Assembly: GCF_014253065.1 (NCBI RefSeq)
Contig: NZ_JACLZK010000002.1
Span: forward strand, 682,001-746,000
Length of the DNA: 64,000 nucleotides
Source of the DNA: Campylobacter massiliensis
Lineage (GTDB): Bacteria > Campylobacterota > Campylobacteria > Campylobacterales > Campylobacteraceae
Direction: 5' to 3'
Shown: one piece after another, positions 25,451 to 33,430 of the stretch
Layout of the letters: every line of letters starts with the position of its first letter
Numbering within the stretch: position 1 is the first letter of the stretch
Program-made: the position numbers and the translations under genes
The notes under the pieces: model-generated
Database searches by the model: none
Told to the model about the DNA's origin: nothing
What the model saw: the letters and a program-made list of their open reading frames with translations, nothing else

Positions 25451-26632
25451 TTAAGCCTTTATATCCACGCTCTTAGCGTTAAATTTCATCATCGCCTCAA
25501 GTTCTTCTAAATTTTTTCTAGTATTTTGCTCTAGCTCTTTGTCGTATTTTCTGTTTTTATCCAGCATCTTTTGTGTTCGCTTTTCTTGCTCGATTAGCTT
25601 TTCTAGGCGTTTTTGCGCCTCTTTCATATCCTCTTGCATTATTTCAAAGAGGCTTTTTGATTCTTTGCCGTCGTCGCTGACGTTTATCTCGCCGACAAAT
25701 TTTAAACTCCTTGCAAAATCTACGAAATCTTTTAAATCTTGAGGCAATGAATCCACTAAAGATTGCGAGTATTTATCGTATTTATGTCCATGCAAGTCGG
25801 TAAAGGCTTTAATTTTTGCTTGGTACTCTTGTGAGGATATGTTTTTATCTAGTCCGTTAATCTTGCCGTGATAGGTGGTTTCACCTTCTATGGCGTGACT
25901 ATTTTTGTTTAAAATGCCGACCAAAAGCCCACCTTTGGTTATATTGCCGTCTTTATCGGTATATTTGTCTTTTGTAGTATCAAAATACATACCACTGTTT
26001 ATATCCTCTTTGCCGCCACTGTTGCTGTTTAATATGTCGGTAGATGGTTTTAAGCTCTTATGCTCTGAGTAGTAACCGATCGTGGAGCTATTATAAAAAG
26101 TAGTCGTTATGCTAGTTCGTTCATTTCTTTGAAAGCTACTATCGGCTCCCATATAGTCTGATATTTTACTATGAAGCTTTAATACCTTGAGCGTTTTATT
26201 GTCATATTCGTATCCTTGAGGCAATTTGGCAAGGTCTTCTTTGTTAAAACTTTCTTTGGAATTTAAAACGTCCTCGCCGACTACTTGGGATAAAATTTTA
26301 TATGCATTGCCGACGGTTTTTGCTATATCTATGTTTTTAAAATCGGCTTTTAAAATGCCCGAATTAGTATTTACGTTCACGAGAGATTTTAAGGTATCTG
26401 AGTGGATTTTGTAGTCCTTTGGGATACCTGCGGCTTCGTTAAATTCGGACGTAAAATATCCGTCCTCATCGACTTTGTAGCCTAAAACTTCGTTAAATTT
26501 GTGCTCGACCGTATCCGGCTGCGAGATTTCATTTTGTTTTAAAATCTCAGTTTTTGAGCCATGCTTAACATTTACGTTTAGGGAAAAACTTTGTCTAGAA
26601 AAAGCGGAATAGTTGTTAAGAGCGTTTATCAT
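25451..26632 (-). CDS. GYxVD-family island protein (393 aa)
   Basis: Function unknown. The closest relative is the 356-residue product at 24004: LGYKVDEDGYFTSEFNEAAG, KDYKIHSDTL, DIAKTVGNAYKILSQVVGED and LPQGYEYD are all kept. A GETTYHGKINGLDKNISSQE motif follows, then a strongly charged coiled-coil tail (about 320-380) ending FNAKSVDIKA. The last residues echo the VDIKA/FDVKA ends of the C-module proteins. Second gene of the 27460 operon, 9 bp after the first. Confidence 0.78.
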   Translation of the reverse strand: MINALNNYSAFSRQSFSLNVNVKHGSKTEILKQNEISQPDTVEHKFNEVLGYKVDEDGYFTSEFNEAAGIPKDYKIHSDTLKSLVNVNTNSGILKADFKNIDIAKTVGNAYKILSQVVGEDVLNSKESFNKEDLAKLPQGYEYDNKTLKVLKLHSKISDYMGADSSFQRNERTSITTTFYNSSTIGYYSEHKSLKPSTDILNSNSGGKEDINSGMYFDTTKDKYTDKDGNITKGGLLVGILNKNSHAIEGETTYHGKINGLDKNISSQEYQAKIKAFTDLHGHKYDKYSQSLVDSLPQDLKDFVDFARSLKFVGEINVSDDGKESKSLFEIMQEDMKEAQKRLEKLIEQEKRTQKMLDKNRKYDKELEQNTRKNLEELEAMMKFNAKSVDIKA

Positions 26633-26641
26633 ATTAATCCT

Positions 26642-27460
26642 TTATGCTTTTACGTCAAATTTACCTATTTTTACTAGTTGATTTAAAATTTCAGTTATAT
26701 CCGTCCCTTTTTCTTGCTCGGCTTTTAGGAAATTCTCGAAAAACTCGCGCTTTATATCCTTATAAACATAGGTTTGGCTTTTGCTCGTGGCTTGGATAGG
26801 TTTAAATTTGGCTTCTGCTCTTTGCTTAGATAAATTTGCGTTGTATTCTTCGAGTTCTTTGCGCATTTGCTCGTTCATCTCCTTGCGAGCTTTCATAGTC
26901 TTTTCGACGTCTTCCGCATAGAGTTTTTTAAAATCTTCTATACTAATGTCGGCTCTATGCATTAAGCTATCTCCAAAGTCGCTCATGGCGGCTCCTTCTG
27001 GCAAAGAGTCTCTAAATGCATTAAGCTCTTCTTGCTCTTGTTTTGTTCCAAATCCTAAAATTTTACCCCAGATAGTGGGTTTACCATCTCTGGAGTTACT
27101 CATCAGCATCCACATATAGGTTTGCAGATTGGCGTCGATGATGTCTTCTTTGCTCTCAGGGTCTTTTTGTCCTATATAGCGCAGCTCTTCGGCCGTATAT
27201 TTTTTGGATAATATGCCGTCTATCTTATCAATCGTCTTTGTTATCCAGTTCTCGTCGCTTTCGTCTATGTCGATAGCATCTTTTACGATTTCTATGATGG
27301 TTTTACTTCTGTATTCTTGTAGCTCTTTTTGGATTTCCTCTTTGCTTTTCGGAGCTTGCGTTTGCTCGTTCGCCAAATTCGTCTTAGCGGTTTTATCTGC
27401 AGGAGTTAAATTTGACTTGAAATTTGCCGTAGAAATATTTAAATTTGAGCCGCTTATCAT
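26642..27460 (-). CDS. Modular island protein, N-module B / C-module (272 aa), second operon leader
   Basis: Function unknown. Same architecture as the 11681-12499 product: N-module B, helical centre with KPTIWGKILGFGTKQEQEEL, and C-module 219-272 in the QTYVYKD version found in the 8681 gene, so the C-module sequence type does not follow the N-module type. Start set at the ATG ending at 27460. Its 5' end and promoter lie in the right copy of the 489-bp repeat. Confidence 0.8.
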   Translation of the reverse strand: MISGSNLNISTANFKSNLTPADKTAKTNLANEQTQAPKSKEEIQKELQEYRSKTIIEIVKDAIDIDESDENWITKTIDKIDGILSKKYTAEELRYIGQKDPESKEDIIDANLQTYMWMLMSNSRDGKPTIWGKILGFGTKQEQEELNAFRDSLPEGAAMSDFGDSLMHRADISIEDFKKLYAEDVEKTMKARKEMNEQMRKELEEYNANLSKQRAEAKFKPIQATSKSQTYVYKDIKREFFENFLKAEQEKGTDITEILNQLVKIGKFDVKA

Positions 27461-27845
27461 TTTCAATCCTTTAAGACTATATCGGATAAAAACGACTTTT
27501 CTTTAGCATAAACCAAGAAGCCAATTGTAGTAATAAAATATCAGGCTAGATATTCGTTTCGCCTTTAGGGCGGACGGTTTCTTTTTGAAACGCCTCCAGC
27601 CTTAGTGCCAGTTTATCCACTATGCTATCCGGCGTTTCGTTCTTGTGTAGACCCATAAGCCCGTCCCCTAGAATTTTCTTTAAAAATTCCTTTATGATTT
27701 TGGTATTTTTTAGAAAATCGGATATGGTTATAGGCATATCGTCAAAGCTTTGGCTTCTCATATCTTGCGCGTATGTTTGGACTTGATCCGTTAGCCTAGT
27801 TTCACCGCTATCGCTCGCTATGGGCGGGAAGCCTTTTAAAAACTG
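27357..27845. repeat. Right copy of 489-bp direct repeat
   Basis: Partner of 12396-12884. This copy continues into an intact upstream 355-codon gene (27546-28613), whereas the left copy is cut at 12884, so the right copy shows the ancestral arrangement. Confidence 0.85.
27478..27505 (-). promoter_or_regulatory. Sigma-28-type promoter for the 27460-25132 operon
   Basis: Identical to the 12517-12544 promoter because both are in the direct repeat: TAAA (27505-27502), 15 nt, T-CCGATAT (27486-27479). Confidence 0.7.
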
Positions 27846-28613
27846 TATAAATACGCCCTCTCTGGCGTATCCGCCCTCTTTTTCGTAGACCGACGTATCG
27901 GAGTTAAAGCTAAAGCCGTCTTTTTCCTGCAAATTTGACGAGCCTAGGGTAGAAAAAATTAAAGGATATACGCTAAGGCTAACTCCGTATTTTTTAATAT
28001 CGCTTGAGAGTTCGCCGGCGTTTTGTAGCTGAGCTTGAGTACTATAGACGTTTGATACGGCAAATAGGCTAACGTCTTTTAAAAAATTACTCTTGTCAAA
28101 CGGTTTTTGATTGACATTTACGCTAAAGCCCTTGGGTAGCTTTTCTAAGTCGCTTTGGCTATACGTTTCTTTGCCTTCAGGGACTACTGCGTTAAACAGC
28201 TTGTAGTATTGTTTCACCGTGTCGGCTACGTCGATATTTTCAAAGGGTTTTTGATCCGGCGAGGGCGTAAACAAATAAGTCTTATTGTTAAACCTCACTA
28301 TCTCGTCGATAGAGCTTTTGTGGATTTTGAAATTTTCGGGAAGGCCGGCTGCTTTGTTAAAATCGCTACCCATATAGCCGAGATTATCCACCGAGTATCC
28401 GTAAGCCAAATTTGAGCCGAATTTTAACGAGTTTAAATTTTGATCTTGCGTGGCGCTAGATGGTAGGTCGTATGTTTTAAATGAGGTAGCACCAGACGCA
28501 CTAGTGTTTTGAATAAGATTTGCGAAGCTAACGTCCTGTGTTTTGGCTTGCTTCTTTTCTTGAGCTTTGGATAGTATCGACGAATAATTTATCTTGGCGG
28601 CGGAAACGTTCAC
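27546..28613 (-). CDS. GYxVD-family island protein (355 aa), flagellar-type leader
   Basis: Function unknown. GTG start (28613) after AAGAAGGATAAG. GYSVDNLGYMGSDFNKAAGL, the ENFKIHKSSIDEI motif, FENIDVADTVKQYYKLFNAV and LPKGFSVN are shared with the 375-residue product at 32299 (near 40% or more by eye). It also shares the EGVFIQFLKGF...ASDSGET block with that protein. No signal peptide. Upstream are a sigma-54-like element and an inverted repeat that includes the Shine-Dalgarno sequence. The 3' third is duplicated at 12585-12880. Confidence 0.78.
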   Translation of the reverse strand: MNVSAAKINYSSILSKAQEKKQAKTQDVSFANLIQNTSASGATSFKTYDLPSSATQDQNLNSLKFGSNLAYGYSVDNLGYMGSDFNKAAGLPENFKIHKSSIDEIVRFNNKTYLFTPSPDQKPFENIDVADTVKQYYKLFNAVVPEGKETYSQSDLEKLPKGFSVNVNQKPFDKSNFLKDVSLFAVSNVYSTQAQLQNAGELSSDIKKYGVSLSVYPLIFSTLGSSNLQEKDGFSFNSDTSVYEKEGGYAREGVFIQFLKGFPPIASDSGETRLTDQVQTYAQDMRSQSFDDMPITISDFLKNTKIIKEFLKKILGDGLMGLHKNETPDSIVDKLALRLEAFQKETVRPKGETNI

Positions 28614-28614
28614 G

Positions 28615-28666
28615 GCTTATCCTTCTTAAAAATAAATTTAAAGAAGGATAAGCAAAATTTATTACC
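28615..28666 (-). promoter_or_regulatory. Degenerate sigma-54-like promoter with Shine-Dalgarno inverted repeat
   Basis: GCTTATCCTTCTT (28615-28627) and AAGAAGGATAAGC (28641-28653) form a perfect 13-bp inverted repeat. On the minus strand the downstream arm contains the AAGGA ribosome binding site of the 28613 gene. The upstream arm begins with the GC of a TTTTGCTT sequence; a GG lies 11 bases upstream (28666-28665), one more than the usual 10. If this promoter is used, the transcript would start at about 28640, just after the upstream arm. Confidence 0.45.
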
Positions 28667-28741
28667 TAAAATTCGCGACATTTGCGCAAGGGTCTTTGAG
28701 AAAAAGATTATACTATGCAAGCCAGGTCTAAATTTTAGACC

Positions 28742-29026
28742 TTAAAATTTTGGTAGATTATGCTTGTAGATTGATAGGATCTTTATGGTGTCGTCTTCGA
28801 TTATAAAAGGAATAACGTACCCTTTGAAAATTAGATCCCTTATATTGTCTTTGTGAAAGTATTGATTTTTTCTAAATCGGTAAGCAAAAGTAGATAAACT
28901 TTCGATTTTTTTAAATAAGCCCTCAAGAAAATCGTTTGCTACATTCTCGCTCTTGCTTCTATCCGCATAAAAATCTAAAATACTTTTAATTTCTTCCTTG
29001 AATTGTTCGCTTAAGATAATTTCCAC
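28742..29026 (-). CDS. ParE/RelE-superfamily toxin
   Basis: 94 residues. EIILSEQFKEEIKSILDFYA, then LFKKIESLSTFAYRFRKNQ and DLIFKGYVIPFIIEDDTIKIL follow the ParE-type fold, which poisons gyrase or cleaves mRNA depending on subfamily. It follows the antitoxin gene by 1 bp. The pair lies between two effector genes and may keep the island in the population. Confidence 0.8.
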   Translation of the reverse strand: MEIILSEQFKEEIKSILDFYADRSKSENVANDFLEGLFKKIESLSTFAYRFRKNQYFHKDNIRDLIFKGYVIPFIIEDDTIKILSIYKHNLPKF

Positions 29027-29027
29027 T

Positions 29028-29267
29028 TTAAGCGCCTTTGTTTTTTAGGTAGGATCTCATCTCGGTTTTAAATTCGTCAAAGGCTTGGTATTTTAGCTCG
29101 CCGTGCTTATCGGCCTCTACTAGTTTCTTTAAATCCTGCTGATCGGCTTGGTTTAGATAATCTTCATTGTCATAAGTAATGGTTGTTTCAGGATCTAGCG
29201 CAATAATAGCTCTAATAGCTTCTATAATGCTATGGTTTGCGGTTTGGATATTTATTGAAGTTATCAT
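29028..29267 (-). CDS. Antitoxin paired with the ParE-like toxin
   Basis: 79 residues from the ATG at 29267, which has AAGGAGCAAG ahead of it; a longer frame to 29303 lacks a ribosome binding site. The N-terminus ITSINIQTANHSIIEAIRA and a helical Lys/Glu-rich C-terminus suit a small DNA-binding antitoxin. The exact family is not recognised; the role is inferred from the tandem arrangement. Confidence 0.65.
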   Translation of the reverse strand: MITSINIQTANHSIIEAIRAIIALDPETTITYDNEDYLNQADQQDLKKLVEADKHGELKYQAFDEFKTEMRSYLKNKGA

Positions 29268-29385
29268 TTCTTGCTCCTTGTGTTTATCGTCATTATATCG
29301 CACCCTTTTTAACAGCTGACATTTTCTCTGACGATAGATCTCTAAATTTATACTTATACCTTTTGTGTGTTTAGACTCAGCTTAA

Positions 29386-29544
29386 TATCTTTCATATGTT
29401 TTCTCGGAAGATCCGTCTATTTATCAGGCGGCTATGTATCTACCGGATAATGGGATGGAGTTTTTAACCAAAGAGGGCAAAGAAAAAGGCGTCAGCAAAA
29501 ATCAAGTGCTTAGAAATTTGATAGCCAAACATATAAACAAATAG
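29386..29544 (+). pseudogene. C-terminal gene fragment
   Basis: A 52-codon frame with no start codon near its beginning, ending GVSKNQVLRNLIAKHINK. It resembles the tail of a small DNA-binding or replication protein but cannot be assigned. It occupies the otherwise empty 29304-29564 gap. Confidence 0.35.
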
Positions 29545-29564
29545 ACTGGCCATCTTGCCCATTC

Positions 29565-31529
29565 CTAAACCCTTACATCTATCTTCTTGTAGAATCTATC
29601 CTTCTCGCCCACATTAGCGCCTTTGTCAAGCTCGTTATTTAAAAACGAAATATTGTATAGATCCTTCGCCGTTAAGGTTTTATTGTCTCCCAGGTATATC
29701 AAAAACTGTTTTCCATGCTTAGTAGAAAAGGATTTTATAGCGCTAGCTCCTATTTCCTGGAGCGTCTTATATTTGCCGTCGGTGTCTAGTATGCCTATAT
29801 TATTAAAGCTTATAGAGCCAAGCTCGATGTCGCTCATGGCTTTAGTTTCTAAATTTAGGCTTGCCCTTCTGGTTTTATCCCCTAAAAGCTTACCCGTATC
29901 AGAATACAGCTCCGTTACTTCTATTTCTCTACCGCTATCAAATTTTAAGGTTATAGATCCGTTATCGTTTAGCTTCATGGCTATTACGCTGTCGCTATCT
30001 CGTAATGATGACGCCGCTCTATCGATATCGGTTTCAAAAGCACGCCTAACTTTTTCTAAATTCTCCTCGCTAAATTTTAATCCGGTAGCAGCCTCAAATT
30101 CATTTTCCATAGCTACCATATAGGCGGACTTACTCTGCGATAATTTTGATATTAGCTCATCTGCATTTTCTACGTTATAGTCTTTTAAGTTCTTGCTTAG
30201 CCACTCTATATCTTTATTGTGGGCGTCAAGCTCTTTGTTATAATCGCCGTAGAATTTCATAAAGCTGCTTCTTTGGTATCCGTTATAAGAGAAGTCTTTA
30301 TCTTTGGGGGCGTCGGATCCTATTATAGGATTAAATTCGCTAAGCTTTAGCTTTCCGTCAAATCCAACTTTTTCATAGGCAAAGTTATTAAATAGGCTAT
30401 TTTTATTAAATACGTTATTGTTTCTTAGATCTACCCAGCCGTCTTTATCCGCGTATGCATCAAAGAAATTTTTGACGCCGTCGCTTTCTATCTTTTTGTA
30501 TCTGCTCTCAGGGGCAAATACGGCGTATGGGTTTGAAGAGTAGTAAGATATCCTATGATCTATGTTTGTAGTATCTACGAAATTTCTCATATCGTTATTG
30601 GCAAGAGATTCGGAGTTGATGATATCTCTTCTTTTTTGATTCCAGTTAACAACATCCGAATTTATAAATTTAGTCAAATCGATGTCCGATACTACGTCGC
30701 TTAAATTTGCTATCTTTTCGTTGCCGTCCTTATCGTATCCTCTAACCTTGAGCTTTGAGAATAGCTTATCGGAGCTATTTAAAATTCCGTCGCCGTTACT
30801 GTCAAAGTTAAAAAGTATTGCATTTGAGCTAAATTTGCCGATACCTAGCTTGTCGTTATCGCCGTATAGATCTAAAAACACCTCTACGTCGCCGTATTTA
30901 GTATGCAGGGTACTTGAAGAAGCGTAAGAGTTTAAATTTGATGATTTGGTATTCTCGAGATATCCGCTTTGATCTATAAAAGACATATTTATCGAGTGAG
31001 GATCCGCATTTATACCCTGAAAGTATCTCTCGCCCCTAAGAGAGCCGTTTAGATAGGCATTTGAGGTATCGACCCCGTATTTTTGCTTTATCTCTTTTAA
31101 CGCATTATGATCGTTTACTACGCTATCTATTCTTTGTTCTTGATTGACCGAGTACCTTGAGCCAAGATACGTAAAATCGTATCTGGCAAAGTCTCCCGTC
31201 AAAGTAGGAGACGAGCTGTAATGATAATCTAAGCCGCTGTTTCTACCAAGCAGATTGTTAATATTAAATTCGCCCTTGTTTAAAGTGTTGCTATCGCTAA
31301 TATCCATAACGTTATTTACGCGTAGCTTTGAGATGATGCCACTTGACTGAGCCCTTAAAAAGTCTTTTGCCCTATATTCTATTTGCGCTTGCCTATTTAG
31401 GTATTCCGCCGAAGTCATACTTTCGTCGCCAACCTTGACGGTCTCTTTTAAAGATTGGGTTTTATTTACTCTGGCGATATCTATATCTGGTAGCTTTAAA
31501 AACGAGACATTGTTTGAACTGTTTATCAT
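29565..31529 (-). CDS. Large EF-hand-loop island protein (654 aa)
   Basis: Function unknown. Paralogue of the 615-residue product at 21681. Residues 1-205 are unrelated in detail (MINSSNNVSFLKLPDIDI...), but KYGDVEVFLDLYGDNDKLGI onward and the C-terminal 140 residues are almost the same, a mosaic pattern. EF-hand-like loop D243-D254. Ser/Asn/Tyr-rich and hydrophilic, with no signal peptide or membrane span. Own sigma-28-type promoter 28 nt upstream of the ATG; AAAAGGA ribosome binding site. Confidence 0.8.
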   Translation of the reverse strand: MINSSNNVSFLKLPDIDIARVNKTQSLKETVKVGDESMTSAEYLNRQAQIEYRAKDFLRAQSSGIISKLRVNNVMDISDSNTLNKGEFNINNLLGRNSGLDYHYSSSPTLTGDFARYDFTYLGSRYSVNQEQRIDSVVNDHNALKEIKQKYGVDTSNAYLNGSLRGERYFQGINADPHSINMSFIDQSGYLENTKSSNLNSYASSSTLHTKYGDVEVFLDLYGDNDKLGIGKFSSNAILFNFDSNGDGILNSSDKLFSKLKVRGYDKDGNEKIANLSDVVSDIDLTKFINSDVVNWNQKRRDIINSESLANNDMRNFVDTTNIDHRISYYSSNPYAVFAPESRYKKIESDGVKNFFDAYADKDGWVDLRNNNVFNKNSLFNNFAYEKVGFDGKLKLSEFNPIIGSDAPKDKDFSYNGYQRSSFMKFYGDYNKELDAHNKDIEWLSKNLKDYNVENADELISKLSQSKSAYMVAMENEFEAATGLKFSEENLEKVRRAFETDIDRAASSLRDSDSVIAMKLNDNGSITLKFDSGREIEVTELYSDTGKLLGDKTRRASLNLETKAMSDIELGSISFNNIGILDTDGKYKTLQEIGASAIKSFSTKHGKQFLIYLGDNKTLTAKDLYNISFLNNELDKGANVGEKDRFYKKIDVRV

Positions 31530-31556
31530 TTAAATCCTTTTAAAAGCTTTACTTGT

Positions 31557-31583
31557 ATATCGGATAAAATTTAAAAATATTTA
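31557..31583 (-). promoter_or_regulatory. Sigma-28-type promoter for the 654-aa protein
   Basis: Minus strand: TAAA (31583-31580), 15 nt, T-CCGATAT (31564-31557). Same spacing and core as the other three sites of this island. Confidence 0.7.
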
Positions 31584-31673
31584 GGATTGATAACAAGTTT
31601 ACTATATGGCTATTAAGCATCCTATAAAAAATAGTATGTATAATAGTAAGTATAAAACATAAAAAGGGGCGGC

Positions 31674-31898
31674 GTGTCGAGTCTTGATAAGCTAATCAAA
31701 AAACTTGAAAATAATCCTAAAAACGCAAGCTTTGACGATGTTAAGCGCCTGCTATTAAATCACGGATATGAATTAGATCACGTTAAAGGCTCGCACCATA
31801 AATTTAAAAAAGGCGGCGACACGATAGTTGTACCATATCATAAACCGATTAAAGAGATCTATGTTTTGCAAATCTTAGCAAAGATAAGGGAGTCATGA
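31674..31898 (+). CDS. hicA: HicA-family mRNA interferase toxin
   Basis: 74 residues from a GTG start behind AAAGGGGCGG. The double-stranded RNA-binding-like fold is recognisable: DVKRLLLNHGYELDHVKGSH with the catalytic His in GSHHKF, then VVPYHKPIKEIYVLQIL. HicA cleaves mRNA until neutralised by HicB. Stop and hicB start overlap. Confidence 0.88.
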   Translation: MSSLDKLIKKLENNPKNASFDDVKRLLLNHGYELDHVKGSHHKFKKGGDTIVVPYHKPIKEIYVLQILAKIRES

Positions 31899-32254
31899 TG
31901 AAAAAAGACTTGAACTATTATTTAAACTTACCGTATACAATCACGATCAAAAGACTAGATGACGGCGATTATTTTGCTCAGTATGCAGATATGGGGCTAA
32001 CTAAAAATAATCTAATGGCCGGCTGGGGAGCTACTGAAGCTGAAGCGATAGCAGATCTAAAAGAAGCCTTTGCTTGCTATGTCGAAGGGGCTCTTAAAAA
32101 CGGCGAAAGCATCTATGAGCCGATTGATGAAAACGTCAAAGTCCGCATAAATTTAACTATACCTAAAGGCCTTTTAAATGCAATCGATGCGGTTACGAAT
32201 AACCGCTCGGCATGGCTTAGCGAGTTAGCTAAAAAGGCGCTAGCAGTGCAATAA
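31895..32254 (+). CDS. hicB: HicB-family antitoxin
   Basis: 119 residues. The N-terminal HicB fold (YTITIKRLDDGDYFAQYADM, TEAEAIADLKEAF) is followed by a ribbon-helix-helix tail (KVRINLTIPKGLLNAID, NNRSAWLSELAKKA). Overlaps hicA by 4 bp (ATGA). The tail matches the orphan fragment at 16815-17039. The operon reads plus, opposite to the surrounding effector genes. Confidence 0.88.
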   Translation: MMKKDLNYYLNLPYTITIKRLDDGDYFAQYADMGLTKNNLMAGWGATEAEAIADLKEAFACYVEGALKNGESIYEPIDENVKVRINLTIPKGLLNAIDAVTNNRSAWLSELAKKALAVQ

Positions 32255-32298
32255 AGAGTACGGAGCAGGCCGCCGTATAGACGACCTTTGTAGTTATC

Positions 32299-33426
32299 TT
32301 AAACCGAGGTCATAGACGCTAGAGCGTTTACTCTCTCTTTTACGGTCTTAACATATTCCTCTCTGTCTTTATCGCTTAAAATTTGGTTTGTCTTGCCCGG
32401 TCTATATCTCAAGAGTTCGGCTATTGTCATTTCTTCTTGCATAATTCTGTCCCTGGCCATATCGTTTCCGCTATTTACTCTTTTTATGAAGTCTATATCC
32501 TTTTTCCCTTGTTCTATATTGAGTATTGAGTAGGTTTTTATCTGATCGGTAAGCTCGGTTTCCCCGCTATCGCTAGCTTTTGGTTTAAAATTCTTTAAAA
32601 ATCCTACAAATACGCCTTCTTTGCTGTAGCCGCCATCTGTTTTATACATAGACATATCGGGGTTAAATTTAAGTCCGCCTCCGTTATCGCGTCCGATTTC
32701 GCTAGAGCTAAGATTTAGCCTATAAGTGTAGCGAGGCGGAGTGAGCATGCTTAGTTCGCGCTCCAAAGCTTTTGCTTCGTCAAATTGGTCACCCGTTTTG
32801 TAGACGTTCGTAACTTTGTAGCTGCTTACATCCGGCAAATAGTTTCCATTTTCAGCGGCGTCGTTACCGCTAATGCTAAAGCCTTTAGGCAGTCTATTTA
32901 GATCTTCGCTCGTATATGTTTGCTTGTCGTTTGAACCCACTACGCTTTGAAATACCTTGTAATATTGTTTTATGGTATCGGCCATATCGATATTTTCAAA
33001 GGTTTTAGCGGTATATGCCGGCTTGTGAATATAGCTTCTTTCGTTAAAATCATAAATTTCATCAAGAGTGCTTTTATGCATTTTAAAATCCTCCGGAAGC
33101 CCGGCGGCTTTGTTAAAGTCCGCACCCATAAAACCTTGACTATCGATGCTATATCCATATGTATTGGGTGAATACTTAACTTGATTTATGTTTGATTGCA
33201 GATTAGAATTTAATACATTGCTGTCGTTAAACGCGCTTGTTCCGGCACTCGTTACTCTAGCGGTAGCTTGCGATACCATGCTGGCCTGAGCCATTAACTC
33301 TAGATCATAGCTTTGGGCTAAAATTTGAGCTCCAAAGGCCGTTCCTCCAGCCTCTTTTTTGGCCTTTAACTCTTTTGAGGTAGATATTACGGAATCATAT
33401 TGTTTTTGTAAAGAGATTTCGTTCAT
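32299..33426 (-). CDS. GYxVD-family island protein (375 aa), sigma-54-type promoter
   Basis: Function unknown. Relative of the 355-residue product at 27546: GYSIDSQGFMGADFNKAAGL, DFKMHKSTLDEIYDFN, FENIDMADTIKQYYKVFQSV, RLPKGFSI and ASDSGETELTDQIKTY are conserved. The N-terminal 70 residues are Gln/Ser/Ala-rich and helical, with no signal peptide. The 3' end is convergent with hicB. Preceded by a canonical sigma-54 promoter with an inverted repeat over the ribosome binding site. Confidence 0.78.
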   Translation of the reverse strand: MNEISLQKQYDSVISTSKELKAKKEAGGTAFGAQILAQSYDLELMAQASMVSQATARVTSAGTSAFNDSNVLNSNLQSNINQVKYSPNTYGYSIDSQGFMGADFNKAAGLPEDFKMHKSTLDEIYDFNERSYIHKPAYTAKTFENIDMADTIKQYYKVFQSVVGSNDKQTYTSEDLNRLPKGFSISGNDAAENGNYLPDVSSYKVTNVYKTGDQFDEAKALERELSMLTPPRYTYRLNLSSSEIGRDNGGGLKFNPDMSMYKTDGGYSKEGVFVGFLKNFKPKASDSGETELTDQIKTYSILNIEQGKKDIDFIKRVNSGNDMARDRIMQEEMTIAELLRYRPGKTNQILSDKDREEYVKTVKERVNALASMTSV

Positions 33427-33430
33427 CGCC

